Below are positions 50,683 through 58,536 of a DNA stretch of 64,000 bases, one piece after another. The position numbers were made by a program, and so were the translations under genes. The notes below the pieces were generated by a model. It had not been told where the DNA came from, did not search any database, and worked only from the letters and a program-made list of their open reading frames with translations. Within the stretch, counting starts at the first letter, position 1. Each line of letters begins with the position of its first letter. This DNA comes from JARFQH01 sp041299015 (lineage in GTDB: Bacteria; Desulfobacterota; Desulfobacteria; Desulfobacterales; SG8-13), in the NCBI GenBank assembly GCA_041299015.1, contig JBFYWB010000027.1:46181-110180 (forward strand), read 5' to 3'.

Positions 50683-52408
50683 GGAGCAGGTCGTTCAGCG
50701 GAAAAGGCTTGCCGATGAAGTCGCACCCTGTGGCGGCGAGCGTCTCGCGCAGGGTGGCGTCGGGCGGACACCCGCTGGTAACGATGAGTTTGACGTGCGG
50801 TTTCAAGCACATCATTTCGGCCAGACACTTTTCCCCGCCCATCCCGGGCATGTTCAGGTCGAGAACGACCAGGTCGATACGTTCACCACACGCCCGACAG
50901 GTTGCCAGGGCCGCCTCGCCGCTTGAGGCGGTCAGCGCGCGATACCCATAGAGTTCCAGAATATTTTGGCCCAGGCTCGCAAGGGCAGGGTCGTCATCGA
51001 CTATCAGCACGGTTTCGTCTCCGCCGGGGAGATCCGTTTGCCGATCGGGCTGCTGCGCACAGACCGACGTTTCGGCGGTCGCAACCGGAAAATAGATATT
51101 GAACTCCGTTCCGTGCCCTTTGTCGCTGGTACACTCGATGCTGCCGCCGTGGTTTTTGACGATACCATACGCTATGGAAAGACCCAGGCCGGACCCTTCG
51201 CCGACACCCTTGGTGGTATAAAACGGTTCGAAAATATGCTGCCGGATTTTGTCATCCATTCCGCACCCCGTATCGGTCACCGCCAGATGGACGTACTCTC
51301 CGGTGGGTAGATCCGGATGGACCGTACAGCCTGGGCGGTCACTAAAGACGTTGCGGGTGGTGAACGTCAGCTGCCCTCCGTCGGGCATGGCCTGACGCGC
51401 GTTGAGCGCCAGGTTCATCAGCACCTGTTCGATTTGGGCATGGTCGGCGGCAATCTCGGAAAGAGTTTCGGCCAGTGCAAGCCGGATGAGGATCGTCTTG
51501 GGCAGTGTGCGGTCCAGAATCTTTTTGATCAATCGGATCAAGGTGTTGAGGTTGGTGGGTTGCAACCGGCTCTCGACCCTGCGGCTGAAGGTCAGGAGTT
51601 GCTGGGTCAGCGCACCGGCGCGACCGGCGGCCTTTTCGATAGCGTTGAGCATATCCACGTCCGGATGGTCGGCCGATTTGTTCATCAACAGCAGTTGGGT
51701 GTATCCCGAAATGGCCTGAAGGAGGTTGTTGAAGTCGTGGGCAACGCCGCCGGCAAGGATTCCGATCGCCTCCATTTTCTGAGCCTGCTGGAGCTGAGCA
51801 TTCAACCGTCGTCCGGCTTCTTCCATCTGTTTACGATCGCTGATGTCGGTGTAATGCTCGATGCGGCCACCGGCAAACACACCGTTCCGAATCGCCTGGC
51901 TGCGGTGCTCGAGCCAGCGTTCGCGGCGTTTCTCGTTGGGCAGTACATGACACTCGAGGGGTTCTGCGGGCCTGTCTTCATCGCGGGTTGACGTAAGTCT
52001 GTGACCCAATGCCCGAGAGTCCGCAAAGATACCTTTAAACCGTCCGTCGATGACCTGCCGGTAATCTTTTCCAATCAGGGAATCCCTTGTCAAATCAAAA
52101 TAACGCTCGAAGGCCCGGTTAACCCACACGACCTTAGCGTCGGCACCCAAAATGAGCAACCCGACGGTCGAACCGTCCAGGACCTCACCGATGACGGCAC
52201 CGTAATGCGGCCCGGGCGCCTCCGGTTTCAACCCTTTAGCACGAGGCCCCGCAAGGCTGCGCTCGGCTTCTACAGAGGTTCGCTGCGGCCGGACAGCCGA
52301 AGCCGCGTCAGTATCGATACCGGTTACCGCGACCGATGGCACGGACATTTGTCGATCGGGCAACGGGTTGCACAGCAGCTCACGCACGGACAGCGGTTTG
52401 CGTGTCAT
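50654..52408 (-). CDS. PAS hybrid histidine kinase with C-terminal receiver
   Basis: A 584-residue cytosolic sensor kinase with no membrane segment. A PAS domain (about residues 72-192) ends in IEHYTDISDRKQ. HisKA has the phosphorylated His224 in GGVAHDFNNLLQ. The HATPase domain has the N box NLALNARQAM and DTGCGMDD, GEGSGLGLSIAYG. The C-terminal receiver (from VLIVDDDPAL) has phosphoacceptor Asp in VVLDLNMPGM and Lys in FIGKPFPL. The start at ATG 52408 drops an implausible upstream extension. A near-perfect sigma54 promoter lies at 52476-52491, and an NtrC-type activator is encoded 1.1 kb away on the other strand. Confidence 0.88.
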   Translation of the reverse strand: MTRKPLSVRELLCNPLPDRQMSVPSVAVTGIDTDAASAVRPQRTSVEAERSLAGPRAKGLKPEAPGPHYGAVIGEVLDGSTVGLLILGADAKVVWVNRAFERYFDLTRDSLIGKDYRQVIDGRFKGIFADSRALGHRLTSTRDEDRPAEPLECHVLPNEKRRERWLEHRSQAIRNGVFAGGRIEHYTDISDRKQMEEAGRRLNAQLQQAQKMEAIGILAGGVAHDFNNLLQAISGYTQLLLMNKSADHPDVDMLNAIEKAAGRAGALTQQLLTFSRRVESRLQPTNLNTLIRLIKKILDRTLPKTILIRLALAETLSEIAADHAQIEQVLMNLALNARQAMPDGGQLTFTTRNVFSDRPGCTVHPDLPTGEYVHLAVTDTGCGMDDKIRQHIFEPFYTTKGVGEGSGLGLSIAYGIVKNHGGSIECTSDKGHGTEFNIYFPVATAETSVCAQQPDRQTDLPGGDETVLIVDDDPALASLGQNILELYGYRALTASSGEAALATCRACGERIDLVVLDLNMPGMGGEKCLAEMMCLKPHVKLIVTSGCPPDATLRETLAATGCDFIGKPFPLNDLLLKVRDVLDR

Positions 52409-52475
52409 TGGAAATCTCGATAGGTCAGTGAAAAACCGGTACGTTGATCGACCGAAGACGGACGGAGCAAATGGA

Positions 52476-52491
52476 AGCAAATAAAGTGCCA
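52476..52491 (-). promoter_or_regulatory. sigma54 (RpoN) promoter of the hybrid kinase gene
   Basis: On the minus strand TGGCAC-TTTAT-TTGCT matches the -24/-12 consensus TGGCAC-N5-TTGCW, with exactly ten bases between the GG and GC pairs. The transcription start would lie near 52465, about 57 bases before ATG 52408. rpoN and an AAA+ activator are both encoded in the window. Confidence 0.8.
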
Positions 52492-52614
52492 GATCAAATT
52501 TTAATAAAACAATTCTATTCCGGCAGGTTATCCAATACCGCTTCCCAAAACCGTCTGCGAACGCCATAAAAAGCGTCAATTTTTTGAACGCCTTGACGAT
52601 CGTACCTGCACCTG

Positions 52615-52643
52615 TTGTTCGGAAAATCGTTTTGGGATATACT
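52615..52643 (+). promoter_or_regulatory. candidate sigma70 promoter of the collapsed kinase gene
   Basis: TTGTTC (52615-52620), a 17-base spacer and TATACT (52638-52643) lie about 105 bases before the plus-strand gene. The -10 is good and the -35 is weak. Confidence 0.4.
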
Positions 52644-52748
52644 GCCGAATCGATGGTACAGAACGGGTTGGACCGCAAAATACGCAAGGCGCCGTAAAGC
52701 CTCAGCTTGGGTTACAGGGTTCGAGATCAAATTCTGCAGACCCGCCGG

Positions 52749-53546
52749 ATGAGCATGACTGCCAACACCCCGCGCACGCTAGCGATGATAAAAAAACCCG
52801 GTGATGAACTCGAGGGCCTGAAGAAGCTCCTGCAACGGGAAAAGCACAAATCCAGGCAACTGGAAAAGGCACTGCGGGGGGGTGAGGAAAGATACCGTCA
52901 GTACAGAATCAGCGCCTCCCGCGTGCCGCACCGCGCCCGTCACAAGGCCCGTCTCAACGGCCTCATCCGCGATATCACCGCCCAAAAAAACGCGGCGACG
53001 GAAATCGAAAAGAGCCGCGTCCAACTGAACCAGGCGCAAAAGAAGGCGGCGCTCGGCAGCCTCGTGGCCGGTGTCGCCCACGAGATCAACAATCCAATCA
53101 ACCTGATCATGTACAACACGCCCCTGCTCCGGAAGGTCTGGGAAGACATCCTGCCGGTCCTGCAAGCCCGCGCACCCGAAACACCACTTCGAAAATACGG
53201 CGGGTTGACGATCGATTTCCTGGACCGGAACCTTTTACAGCTCGTCAGCGGCATCGAAGCCTGCCTCAAACTCGGCGCCTACCGCCCGGATCCTCTGATT
53301 CTCGACATCTTCATGCCTGACATGGACGGTGTGGAAATGTGCCGCGCCCTTCGAAAGGATCCCGCTCTGGCCCAGGTGAAGGTGATCGTCACCACCGGGC
53401 ATCCGCAGCACCCGAAACTCGCCGAGGTCAACCGGCTGGGTTTCAAGAACATCCGCTCCAAGCCCTACAATGTATCCGAACTTATTGAATTCATCGACAA
53501 TATCTTGACCGCCCGATCAAAATCTTCTAAAATAGATATTCGCTGA
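52749..53546 (+). CDS. collapsed hybrid sensor protein: HisKA plus partial receiver, no ATPase domain
   Basis: A 265-residue protein that looks like a hybrid histidine kinase after in-frame deletions. A short coiled coil and PAS remnant (GEERYRQYRISASR, then GLIRDITAQKNA) are followed by HisKA with His111 in LVAGVAHEINNPIN. Next is a jump directly into a receiver lacking its first strand and acidic pocket, but keeping Asp186 in LILDIFMPDMDG and Lys238 in RSKPYN. The HATPase domain is absent, so it cannot autophosphorylate alone. It may be a decaying gene, or a phosphotransfer or dimerisation partner for the kinase opposite. The start is uncertain (52749 or 52755). Confidence 0.65.
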   Translation: MSMTANTPRTLAMIKKPGDELEGLKKLLQREKHKSRQLEKALRGGEERYRQYRISASRVPHRARHKARLNGLIRDITAQKNAATEIEKSRVQLNQAQKKAALGSLVAGVAHEINNPINLIMYNTPLLRKVWEDILPVLQARAPETPLRKYGGLTIDFLDRNLLQLVSGIEACLKLGAYRPDPLILDIFMPDMDGVEMCRALRKDPALAQVKVIVTTGHPQHPKLAEVNRLGFKNIRSKPYNVSELIEFIDNILTARSKSSKIDIR

Positions 53547-53570
53547 TAAAAACTTACTAGAAATCGTTTA

Positions 53571-54965
53571 ATGGAATCAATACCCGATCAAGCGACACCG
53601 ATCCTTGTGGTTGACGACGACCCGGGACTTCTGCTGAGCGTTAAGGCGACGCTGCTCAGCAACGGTTTGCCGGAACCGGCGCTGGTTTCAGACAGCCGCC
53701 GGGTGCTCGATCTCGTCAACGCCCACGCCATCAAGGTCATTCTCCTCGATCTGGTGTTGCCCCACATCGGCGGCCTCGAACTCCTGCGTCAAATCAACGA
53801 AACCCATCCAAACATCGAGTGCATCGTGATCACAGCAATCGACCAGGCGTCCGCGGCCGTGCAGGCGATGAATCTCGGCGCTTTCGATTACCTCGTCAAA
53901 CCGCTCAACGGCACGAAGCTGAGCACCGTTATCACCCAAGCCCTGGAAGCCTTCAATCTCAAGCACGAACTCTGCCTGTTTTCGCAAAAGCAATCCTTCG
54001 CACAACTCAAGAATCCGGATGCGTTTCGTGACATCGTTGCCGAAGACGAGGCCATGGCGTTCGTCTTCCGTCAGGTCGAAACGGTCGCACCGACCGATTA
54101 CAGCGTCATCATCAACGGCGAGTCGGGTACCGGAAAGGAAATGCTGGCCCGGGTCATCCACCGGCTGAGCCGGCGTGCGCACATGCCGTTTCTGGCCGTG
54201 AACATGGCGGCCGTTAGCAAGACCATATTCGAGGACGAATTCTTCGGTCACGCCAAGGGTGCCTACACCGATGCCGTCAGCGACAAAAAGGGATTTTTCG
54301 AGGCCGCCGGCGGTGGTACGCTGTTTCTTGATGAAATTACCGAACTGGAACCCTCCTTGCAGGGTAAACTGCTGAGGGTAATCGAAGAACGTGAGTTCTA
54401 TCGGCTCGGCAGCACGGAGGTGCGCAACGTCGACGTGCGGATCGTCGCCGCCACAAATCGCGACATCACGACGGAAATCGAAAGCAATCGCTTCAGGGCC
54501 GACTTGTACTACCGATTGAACATGTACAACATCAAGGTGCCGCCCCTGCGGGAAAGGAAAAAGGATATTCTGCCGCTGGCCCGCCACTTCAGCCGGCTCC
54601 ACTCCGAAGCCAACCGCAAGCGCATCGCCACCATCGACCCCCAGCTTGCCGAAGCCCTGGCCGCCTATACGTTTCCGGGCAACGTGCGCGAACTCGAGCA
54701 TATGATCGCCGGCGCGGTCCTGCTGGAGCAGGGACCGGTGCTGACCCTGGCATCGGCACCCGAGTTGGCGGCGCGCTTTAAAACCGCCGCAAAGACAAGC
54801 GGCTGGTTTCTGACCCTGGAAGAACTCGAAAAAAGACACATACACGACGTGCTGGAGGCGACCGGGGGCAACCGCGCCCGAGCGGCCGAAATCCTGGGAA
54901 TCAACACTTCCACGGTGTATCGCAAGATAGAAAAATACGGATTGGGCGGATACCTGTCGAAATAA
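53571..54965 (+). CDS. NtrC-family sigma54 response regulator
   Basis: A 464-residue regulator. The receiver has VVDDD and Asp60 in VILLDLVLPH. The AAA+ domain has Walker A GESGTGKE (183-190), a GAYTDA loop (230-235) in place of GAFTGA, Walker B GGTLFLDEI and the arginine-finger region RFRADLYYRL. The C-terminal Fis-type HTH ends in RARAAEILGINTSTVYRKIEKYGL. It should remodel RpoN holoenzyme at enhancer-dependent promoters. The nearby kinase promoter at 52476-52491 is a natural target, and the two hybrid proteins upstream are likely partners. The GAFTGA variant may affect sigma54 contact. Confidence 0.92.
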   Translation: MESIPDQATPILVVDDDPGLLLSVKATLLSNGLPEPALVSDSRRVLDLVNAHAIKVILLDLVLPHIGGLELLRQINETHPNIECIVITAIDQASAAVQAMNLGAFDYLVKPLNGTKLSTVITQALEAFNLKHELCLFSQKQSFAQLKNPDAFRDIVAEDEAMAFVFRQVETVAPTDYSVIINGESGTGKEMLARVIHRLSRRAHMPFLAVNMAAVSKTIFEDEFFGHAKGAYTDAVSDKKGFFEAAGGGTLFLDEITELEPSLQGKLLRVIEEREFYRLGSTEVRNVDVRIVAATNRDITTEIESNRFRADLYYRLNMYNIKVPPLRERKKDILPLARHFSRLHSEANRKRIATIDPQLAEALAAYTFPGNVRELEHMIAGAVLLEQGPVLTLASAPELAARFKTAAKTSGWFLTLEELEKRHIHDVLEATGGNRARAAEILGINTSTVYRKIEKYGLGGYLSK

Positions 54966-55007
54966 CGGGGTATTGCCGATTTTCTGCCTGTTTGCCGAGA
55001 CAATGCC

Positions 55008-55724
55008 ATGGAATATGATCAGATCAGCGGCAAGGCCATCAAAAAAGTGTTCGATTCCCTGATCAAGTCAAAGACCCTCATCAAACTGCACTTGTCCGGT
55101 ACCGATTACGAGCAGCTGACCGTCCTGACCGGCTTTCGCAGGAAACTGAACCGCTCCTTTTTCCTGGTCGGCTATCCGGAGGGCTTCATGGAAGCTGTCG
55201 GGAACAAGGATACCTGGGAGATCGATTTCGAGTTCACCGGTCCTGACAAGATTCCGTATTCATTCTCCACAACCGGTGGACAGCTCTACCAAAACCAGCT
55301 CTGCCTGCCCTTCCCCGATGTCATCAACCGTGAACAGCGGCGCAAATTTTTCCGACTCGAGGCACCCGACGGCACCATCGCCGAGTTTGTCTACCGTCAG
55401 TCCGAATGCCGCGAACACGTCGTCGACATCAGCGTGGGCGGCGCGCTCGTCGCGATGACCGGCTGCGGAGGAGGTGATCTGCCGTTTCAAGTCGGTGATG
55501 TCCTCGAAGATCTCCAGCTCTCGTTTCCAGCGGATTCGGGAAAAACCGGGGTGAGGATCAAAAAAGCAGTGGTGGTCCGTTTGGACCAGGGATTGCCGAA
55601 TGCTGCCACTTGCTGTGGTTTGGAGTTCATAGAGGTCGATCGAAACCAGATCACGGCATTGACGGAATTCATCTACAAATTTCAACGAAAATGCCTTCGC
55701 AATCGGCTGCGTCCCGACCTCTAA
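55008..55724 (+). CDS. YcgR-like PilZ protein (flagellar brake type)
   Basis: A 238-residue two-domain protein. The N-terminal ~105 residues form a YcgR-N-like beta barrel (LSGTDYEQLTVLTGFRRKLN). The C-terminal PilZ domain has NREQRRKFFRLEAPDG (RxxxR) and VVDISVGGALVAM (DxSxxG). YcgR proteins bind c-di-GMP and slow the flagellar motor. It lies 42 bases after the NtrC-like gene and just before the convergent flagellar cluster, which supports a motility role. Confidence 0.85.
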   Translation: MEYDQISGKAIKKVFDSLIKSKTLIKLHLSGTDYEQLTVLTGFRRKLNRSFFLVGYPEGFMEAVGNKDTWEIDFEFTGPDKIPYSFSTTGGQLYQNQLCLPFPDVINREQRRKFFRLEAPDGTIAEFVYRQSECREHVVDISVGGALVAMTGCGGGDLPFQVGDVLEDLQLSFPADSGKTGVRIKKAVVVRLDQGLPNAATCCGLEFIEVDRNQITALTEFIYKFQRKCLRNRLRPDL

Positions 55725-55829
55725 CCGGCCGCTGCCCAATGTTCCCGCCATCGTTGAACGGTGCAGCCCGCCGTCTGCCCATCGGTCGGCGGCGCTGCGT
55801 TTTAAAAACAGGCCGTTAGCCCCGACCCG

Positions 55830-56285
55830 TTAGAGGTAGTCGCCTCGGTTGAACCGCGTCATCTCCAATGCAGCCGTCACAAGCGAGCGATTCAAGATGT
55901 CCTTGAGAGGGTCGCCTTCATCCAAGCGCTCCAGCTCCGGCGCCAGCTTTTCCGTGGAAGCCGCAATCGTGTTCAGCAGCGGTTGGATCGACGCCAAGGA
56001 GGCTTGCGGATCAGCGAGTTTCTGCCGGTAATACTCCAACCGATCGATGAATCCATCGAGGCGGTCCGCCAAGGGCGGCGCCGATTCCGTTTCCGGCGTG
56101 ACAAGCGGACGGACCGGCTGCATGGCGCAGGGCTGCGCAACCGCGGCCGTTCGTTGCGCAGCGGTGCAACCGGCGGCCGTTTGCTTCAGGATTGTCCGAA
56201 AACCCATATCCGCGGCGGTCGTCTCACGGCGGTTCTTCGCGACCTTCAGGTCGGCTCGGTGCGCAGGGGTGGCACTGATTTTCAT
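55830..56285 (-). CDS. hypothetical protein at the end of the flagellar cluster
   Basis: A 151-residue soluble protein. The N-terminal 70 residues are Ala/Thr/Arg rich and low-complexity; the rest is helical, with LDGFIDRLEYYRQKLADPQ and LNTIAASTEKLAPELERL then LKDILNRSLVTAALEMTRF. The pattern recalls a small chaperone or export-regulator type of helix bundle. AAAGGAG sits so close to the first ATG (56291) that the second, 56285, is the likelier start. It is downstream of flgL and the small CxxC and repeat genes on the same strand; a flagellar link is inferred only from place. Confidence 0.7.
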   Translation of the reverse strand: MKISATPAHRADLKVAKNRRETTAADMGFRTILKQTAAGCTAAQRTAAVAQPCAMQPVRPLVTPETESAPPLADRLDGFIDRLEYYRQKLADPQASLASIQPLLNTIAASTEKLAPELERLDEGDPLKDILNRSLVTAALEMTRFNRGDYL

Positions 56286-56312
56286 CTGCATCTCCTTTGT
56301 CTCCGGAATCTC

Positions 56313-56546
56313 CTATCCCTTGTTTTCGAAAGAGGCCGGCCGCGCTGTCGTCGGTCCGGTCCGGCGGACCCGCCGCGGCCGAATCTTCTCAGTGTAAAGA
56401 CGGCAGGCCATGCCATCCGAACAAATGCGCACCAGCGTGGCTGGAAACAACCGGCTTTTAAAGCCCATGGCGCGGCACCCATGGGGCCGCTGCGCGTCCC
56501 AGGTGACAAAATAGTGGTCGCACCCGTAACAGTCGATCTCGGTCAT
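56313..56546 (-). CDS. small CxxC protein
   Basis: A 77-residue protein starting MTEIDCYGCDHYFVTWDAQR, followed by PHGCRAMGFKSRLFPA and DGMACRLYTEKIRP, then a Pro/Arg tail. Similar ~55-70-residue proteins with DCxxCxxxxVTWD and GCRAxGFKS occur in deltaproteobacterial genomes, often near flagellar genes, and are sometimes mislabelled uracil-DNA glycosylase. The four Cys suggest metal binding. The ribosome site is weak. Function unknown. Confidence 0.7.
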   Translation of the reverse strand: MTEIDCYGCDHYFVTWDAQRPHGCRAMGFKSRLFPATLVRICSDGMACRLYTEKIRPRRVRRTGPTTARPASFENKG

Positions 56547-56665
56547 CAGGCATCCGCGTTGGCAGGCGATGTTATCTGAGCACCGTCAAGTCTCCCCTGC
56601 GCTTTTCGGCAACGGGGCCTTTTCCCGGCAAGGTTAACCAGCCGCGCGATCTGAAGTTGGCGCCG

Positions 56666-57136
56666 TCAGCGACCGCCCCGTTTGTCGACCAGAATTCCCA
56701 TCGCGGTCAACATTTCCCAGGCCTTTTGGCTGTCAGCCGAATTGTCTTCCCTTAAAACGAGCAGAACCGCCTGGATGACGGTGTCGCTCAAACCGGCCTC
56801 CTTGAGCCGGATGACGTCCTGCACGGAAGTGAATTTGATCGCGTGGAGTTGCTGCCCATAGACAATGGGCTGCCGCTCCTTTAGAAAGGAATGCTCGGCG
56901 ATCAGCATCCGCAGGGTCACCTCCGACAGGCCGGCTTTTTTCAACGCCAGGATTTCATCGACGGTGAAGGCACCGGTCTCCAGGGACTTTTCACGGATCA
57001 GGTCCCGAACGGTGTCATCCGAGACGCCGGCCTGCTTCAGGCGGATGATGTCCCGGCTCTCCAACCCGTGCCCGGCGATCGGCACGAGCCAGAGCAACCC
57101 TGCAGCCAAAAGGGTCGCCAGCAGACGATTTTTCAT
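56666..57136 (-). CDS. exported protein with three 19-residue helical repeats
   Basis: A 156-residue protein with a signal peptide (NRLLATLLAAGLLWLVPIAG, cleaved after GHG or nearby) and three copies of one motif: DIIRLKQAGVSDDTVRDLI (29-47), EILALKKAGLSEVTLRMLI (61-79) and DVIRLKEAGLSDTVIQAVL (107-125). Each is a helix-turn-helix hairpin with an AGxS corner. It lies 126 bases downstream of the flgL stop with no flagellar homology. A periplasmic scaffold or a surface-repeat role is possible. ATG 57136 is preferred; 57154 is also in frame. Confidence 0.72.
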   Translation of the reverse strand: MKNRLLATLLAAGLLWLVPIAGHGLESRDIIRLKQAGVSDDTVRDLIREKSLETGAFTVDEILALKKAGLSEVTLRMLIAEHSFLKERQPIVYGQQLHAIKFTSVQDVIRLKEAGLSDTVIQAVLLVLREDNSADSQKAWEMLTAMGILVDKRGGR

Positions 57137-57280
57137 TTCGCGCCCCATGTCCATCCATCAATAACCTTTTTTGCCCCGCCGAATCCGCCGAGACGGGATT
57201 ATCCGCAGTTTTCCGACGGCAGCGCCCATTGCCGCAACGGACACGGCCGGTGCAACCGCGCATTCTATGATAGCTGCGCT

Positions 57281-58399
57281 CTATCTCAGAAAATCGATCA
57301 AGCTCGGCTGCAGCACCTTGGCGGCCGTGGCCAGGGTCGTCTGATAATCGGCTTCGATCCTCTGCAACTCGACGATGGCCGTTGCCATGTCGACATTTTC
57401 GACTTTCTCCAACATGTCCTCGACATTCAGCTTCAGGCCGGCATAGCGGTCTTCGGTCAGTTCCAGATGCTTAAACATCACGGCGCCTTTGGCCCGCACG
57501 TGTTCGAGACGCTCCGCTGCTTTCTTGAGGGGATCGACCGCGGCGAGGGCCTCGGATGTTCCTGCGACCGGATCCGGGTTCTGCAACGCCTGCTGCAGCT
57601 GCGCCAACCGCTCGAACATGTCGCCGAAGGTTTCGTCACCGTCGGCGTTGATGACCATGTTGGTCCGATCGCCGATGATCAGCCGAATGTCGCCGCTGTC
57701 GCCGTTGTAGGTCTCGTAGTCCACGACTGGAATGCCTGCCGACCGGGCCGTGACGGTAAAGCTGTACTCACCCGCCGGACCGTTCCAGGCAATGCTGTTG
57801 GTTCCGGCGGTTCCGCCGCTGCCGGGGGTGGTCCCGTCTCCTTGCGCAAGGGTCTGCACGATGGTGCCGGCAGCATCGCGGATCTCTATGCTGACATCGG
57901 TGGCGCTGGCCGCCAGGCCGAATTCGATGGTCCCCGGCGTGCCGCCCGCGATTTCGATGCGGTGTGAGTAAGGTGCGACACCGGTCTGGTGACCGGCGTA
58001 AAGCGAGTTACGCCCGATTTTGCTGTTGGCCAGCTGAACCAGTTGGCGCCGGAGATTGCGAACCTCCTCGGCCAGCGTCGGACGAGTGTCAAATGGCCCC
58101 GAGGCGGCGTTCACCGCCACATTGACGGCGCTGTTGAGCAGAGCGCTGCCGTCGTCGAGGATGGTTTCGTTCATCTCGAGACGCATTTTGCCGTTGATCA
58201 CATTTTGCTGATACTGTTCGATACCCGCCAAGCTCCGCCGATAGTCGAGCACTTTACCCAATCCGACCGGGTCGTCCGATGCCCGCTGAATTCGCTTCCC
58301 GGTGGCCACGGTCTTCTGGGACTTGAGGAGCTGTTCGGCCTGGCGATAGAGATTCTCGGTAATGCTGCCCGTCATCATTTTGCTGGTAATGCGCATCAA
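57281..58399 (-). CDS. flgL: flagellar hook-filament junction protein FlgL
   Basis: A 372-residue FlgL (HAP3). The N-terminal helix (RITSKMMTGSITENLYRQAE) and C-terminal helix (ENVDMATAIVELQRIEADYQ) pair in the coiled-coil core as in flagellins. The central region (GGTPGTIEFGLAAS and later) is a variable beta domain. It joins hook to filament with FlgK. It is the last classical flagellar gene before the three small unknowns; csrA and fliW, which often follow flgL, are absent. Confidence 0.93.
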   Translation of the reverse strand: MMRITSKMMTGSITENLYRQAEQLLKSQKTVATGKRIQRASDDPVGLGKVLDYRRSLAGIEQYQQNVINGKMRLEMNETILDDGSALLNSAVNVAVNAASGPFDTRPTLAEEVRNLRRQLVQLANSKIGRNSLYAGHQTGVAPYSHRIEIAGGTPGTIEFGLAASATDVSIEIRDAAGTIVQTLAQGDGTTPGSGGTAGTNSIAWNGPAGEYSFTVTARSAGIPVVDYETYNGDSGDIRLIIGDRTNMVINADGDETFGDMFERLAQLQQALQNPDPVAGTSEALAAVDPLKKAAERLEHVRAKGAVMFKHLELTEDRYAGLKLNVEDMLEKVENVDMATAIVELQRIEADYQTTLATAAKVLQPSLIDFLR

Positions 58400-58536
58400 G
58401 CCTCCCGTACCGGTTTGTCGCTTGCCCGCCGGCCGGCCGTCCGGTTCTGCAGTCCCCCGCTTTCACCCTTTTTCCAGGGGAAAATCATTATCGCTCCCGG
58501 CCAAGCGGCCGCTGGGTTCTTTCCTCTGAAAACAAG

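Noticed and set aside
52338..52353. Second sigma54 site, TGGCAC followed by TTTGT
   Set aside because: The GC pair of the -12 element is absent and the site lies inside the kinase coding sequence.
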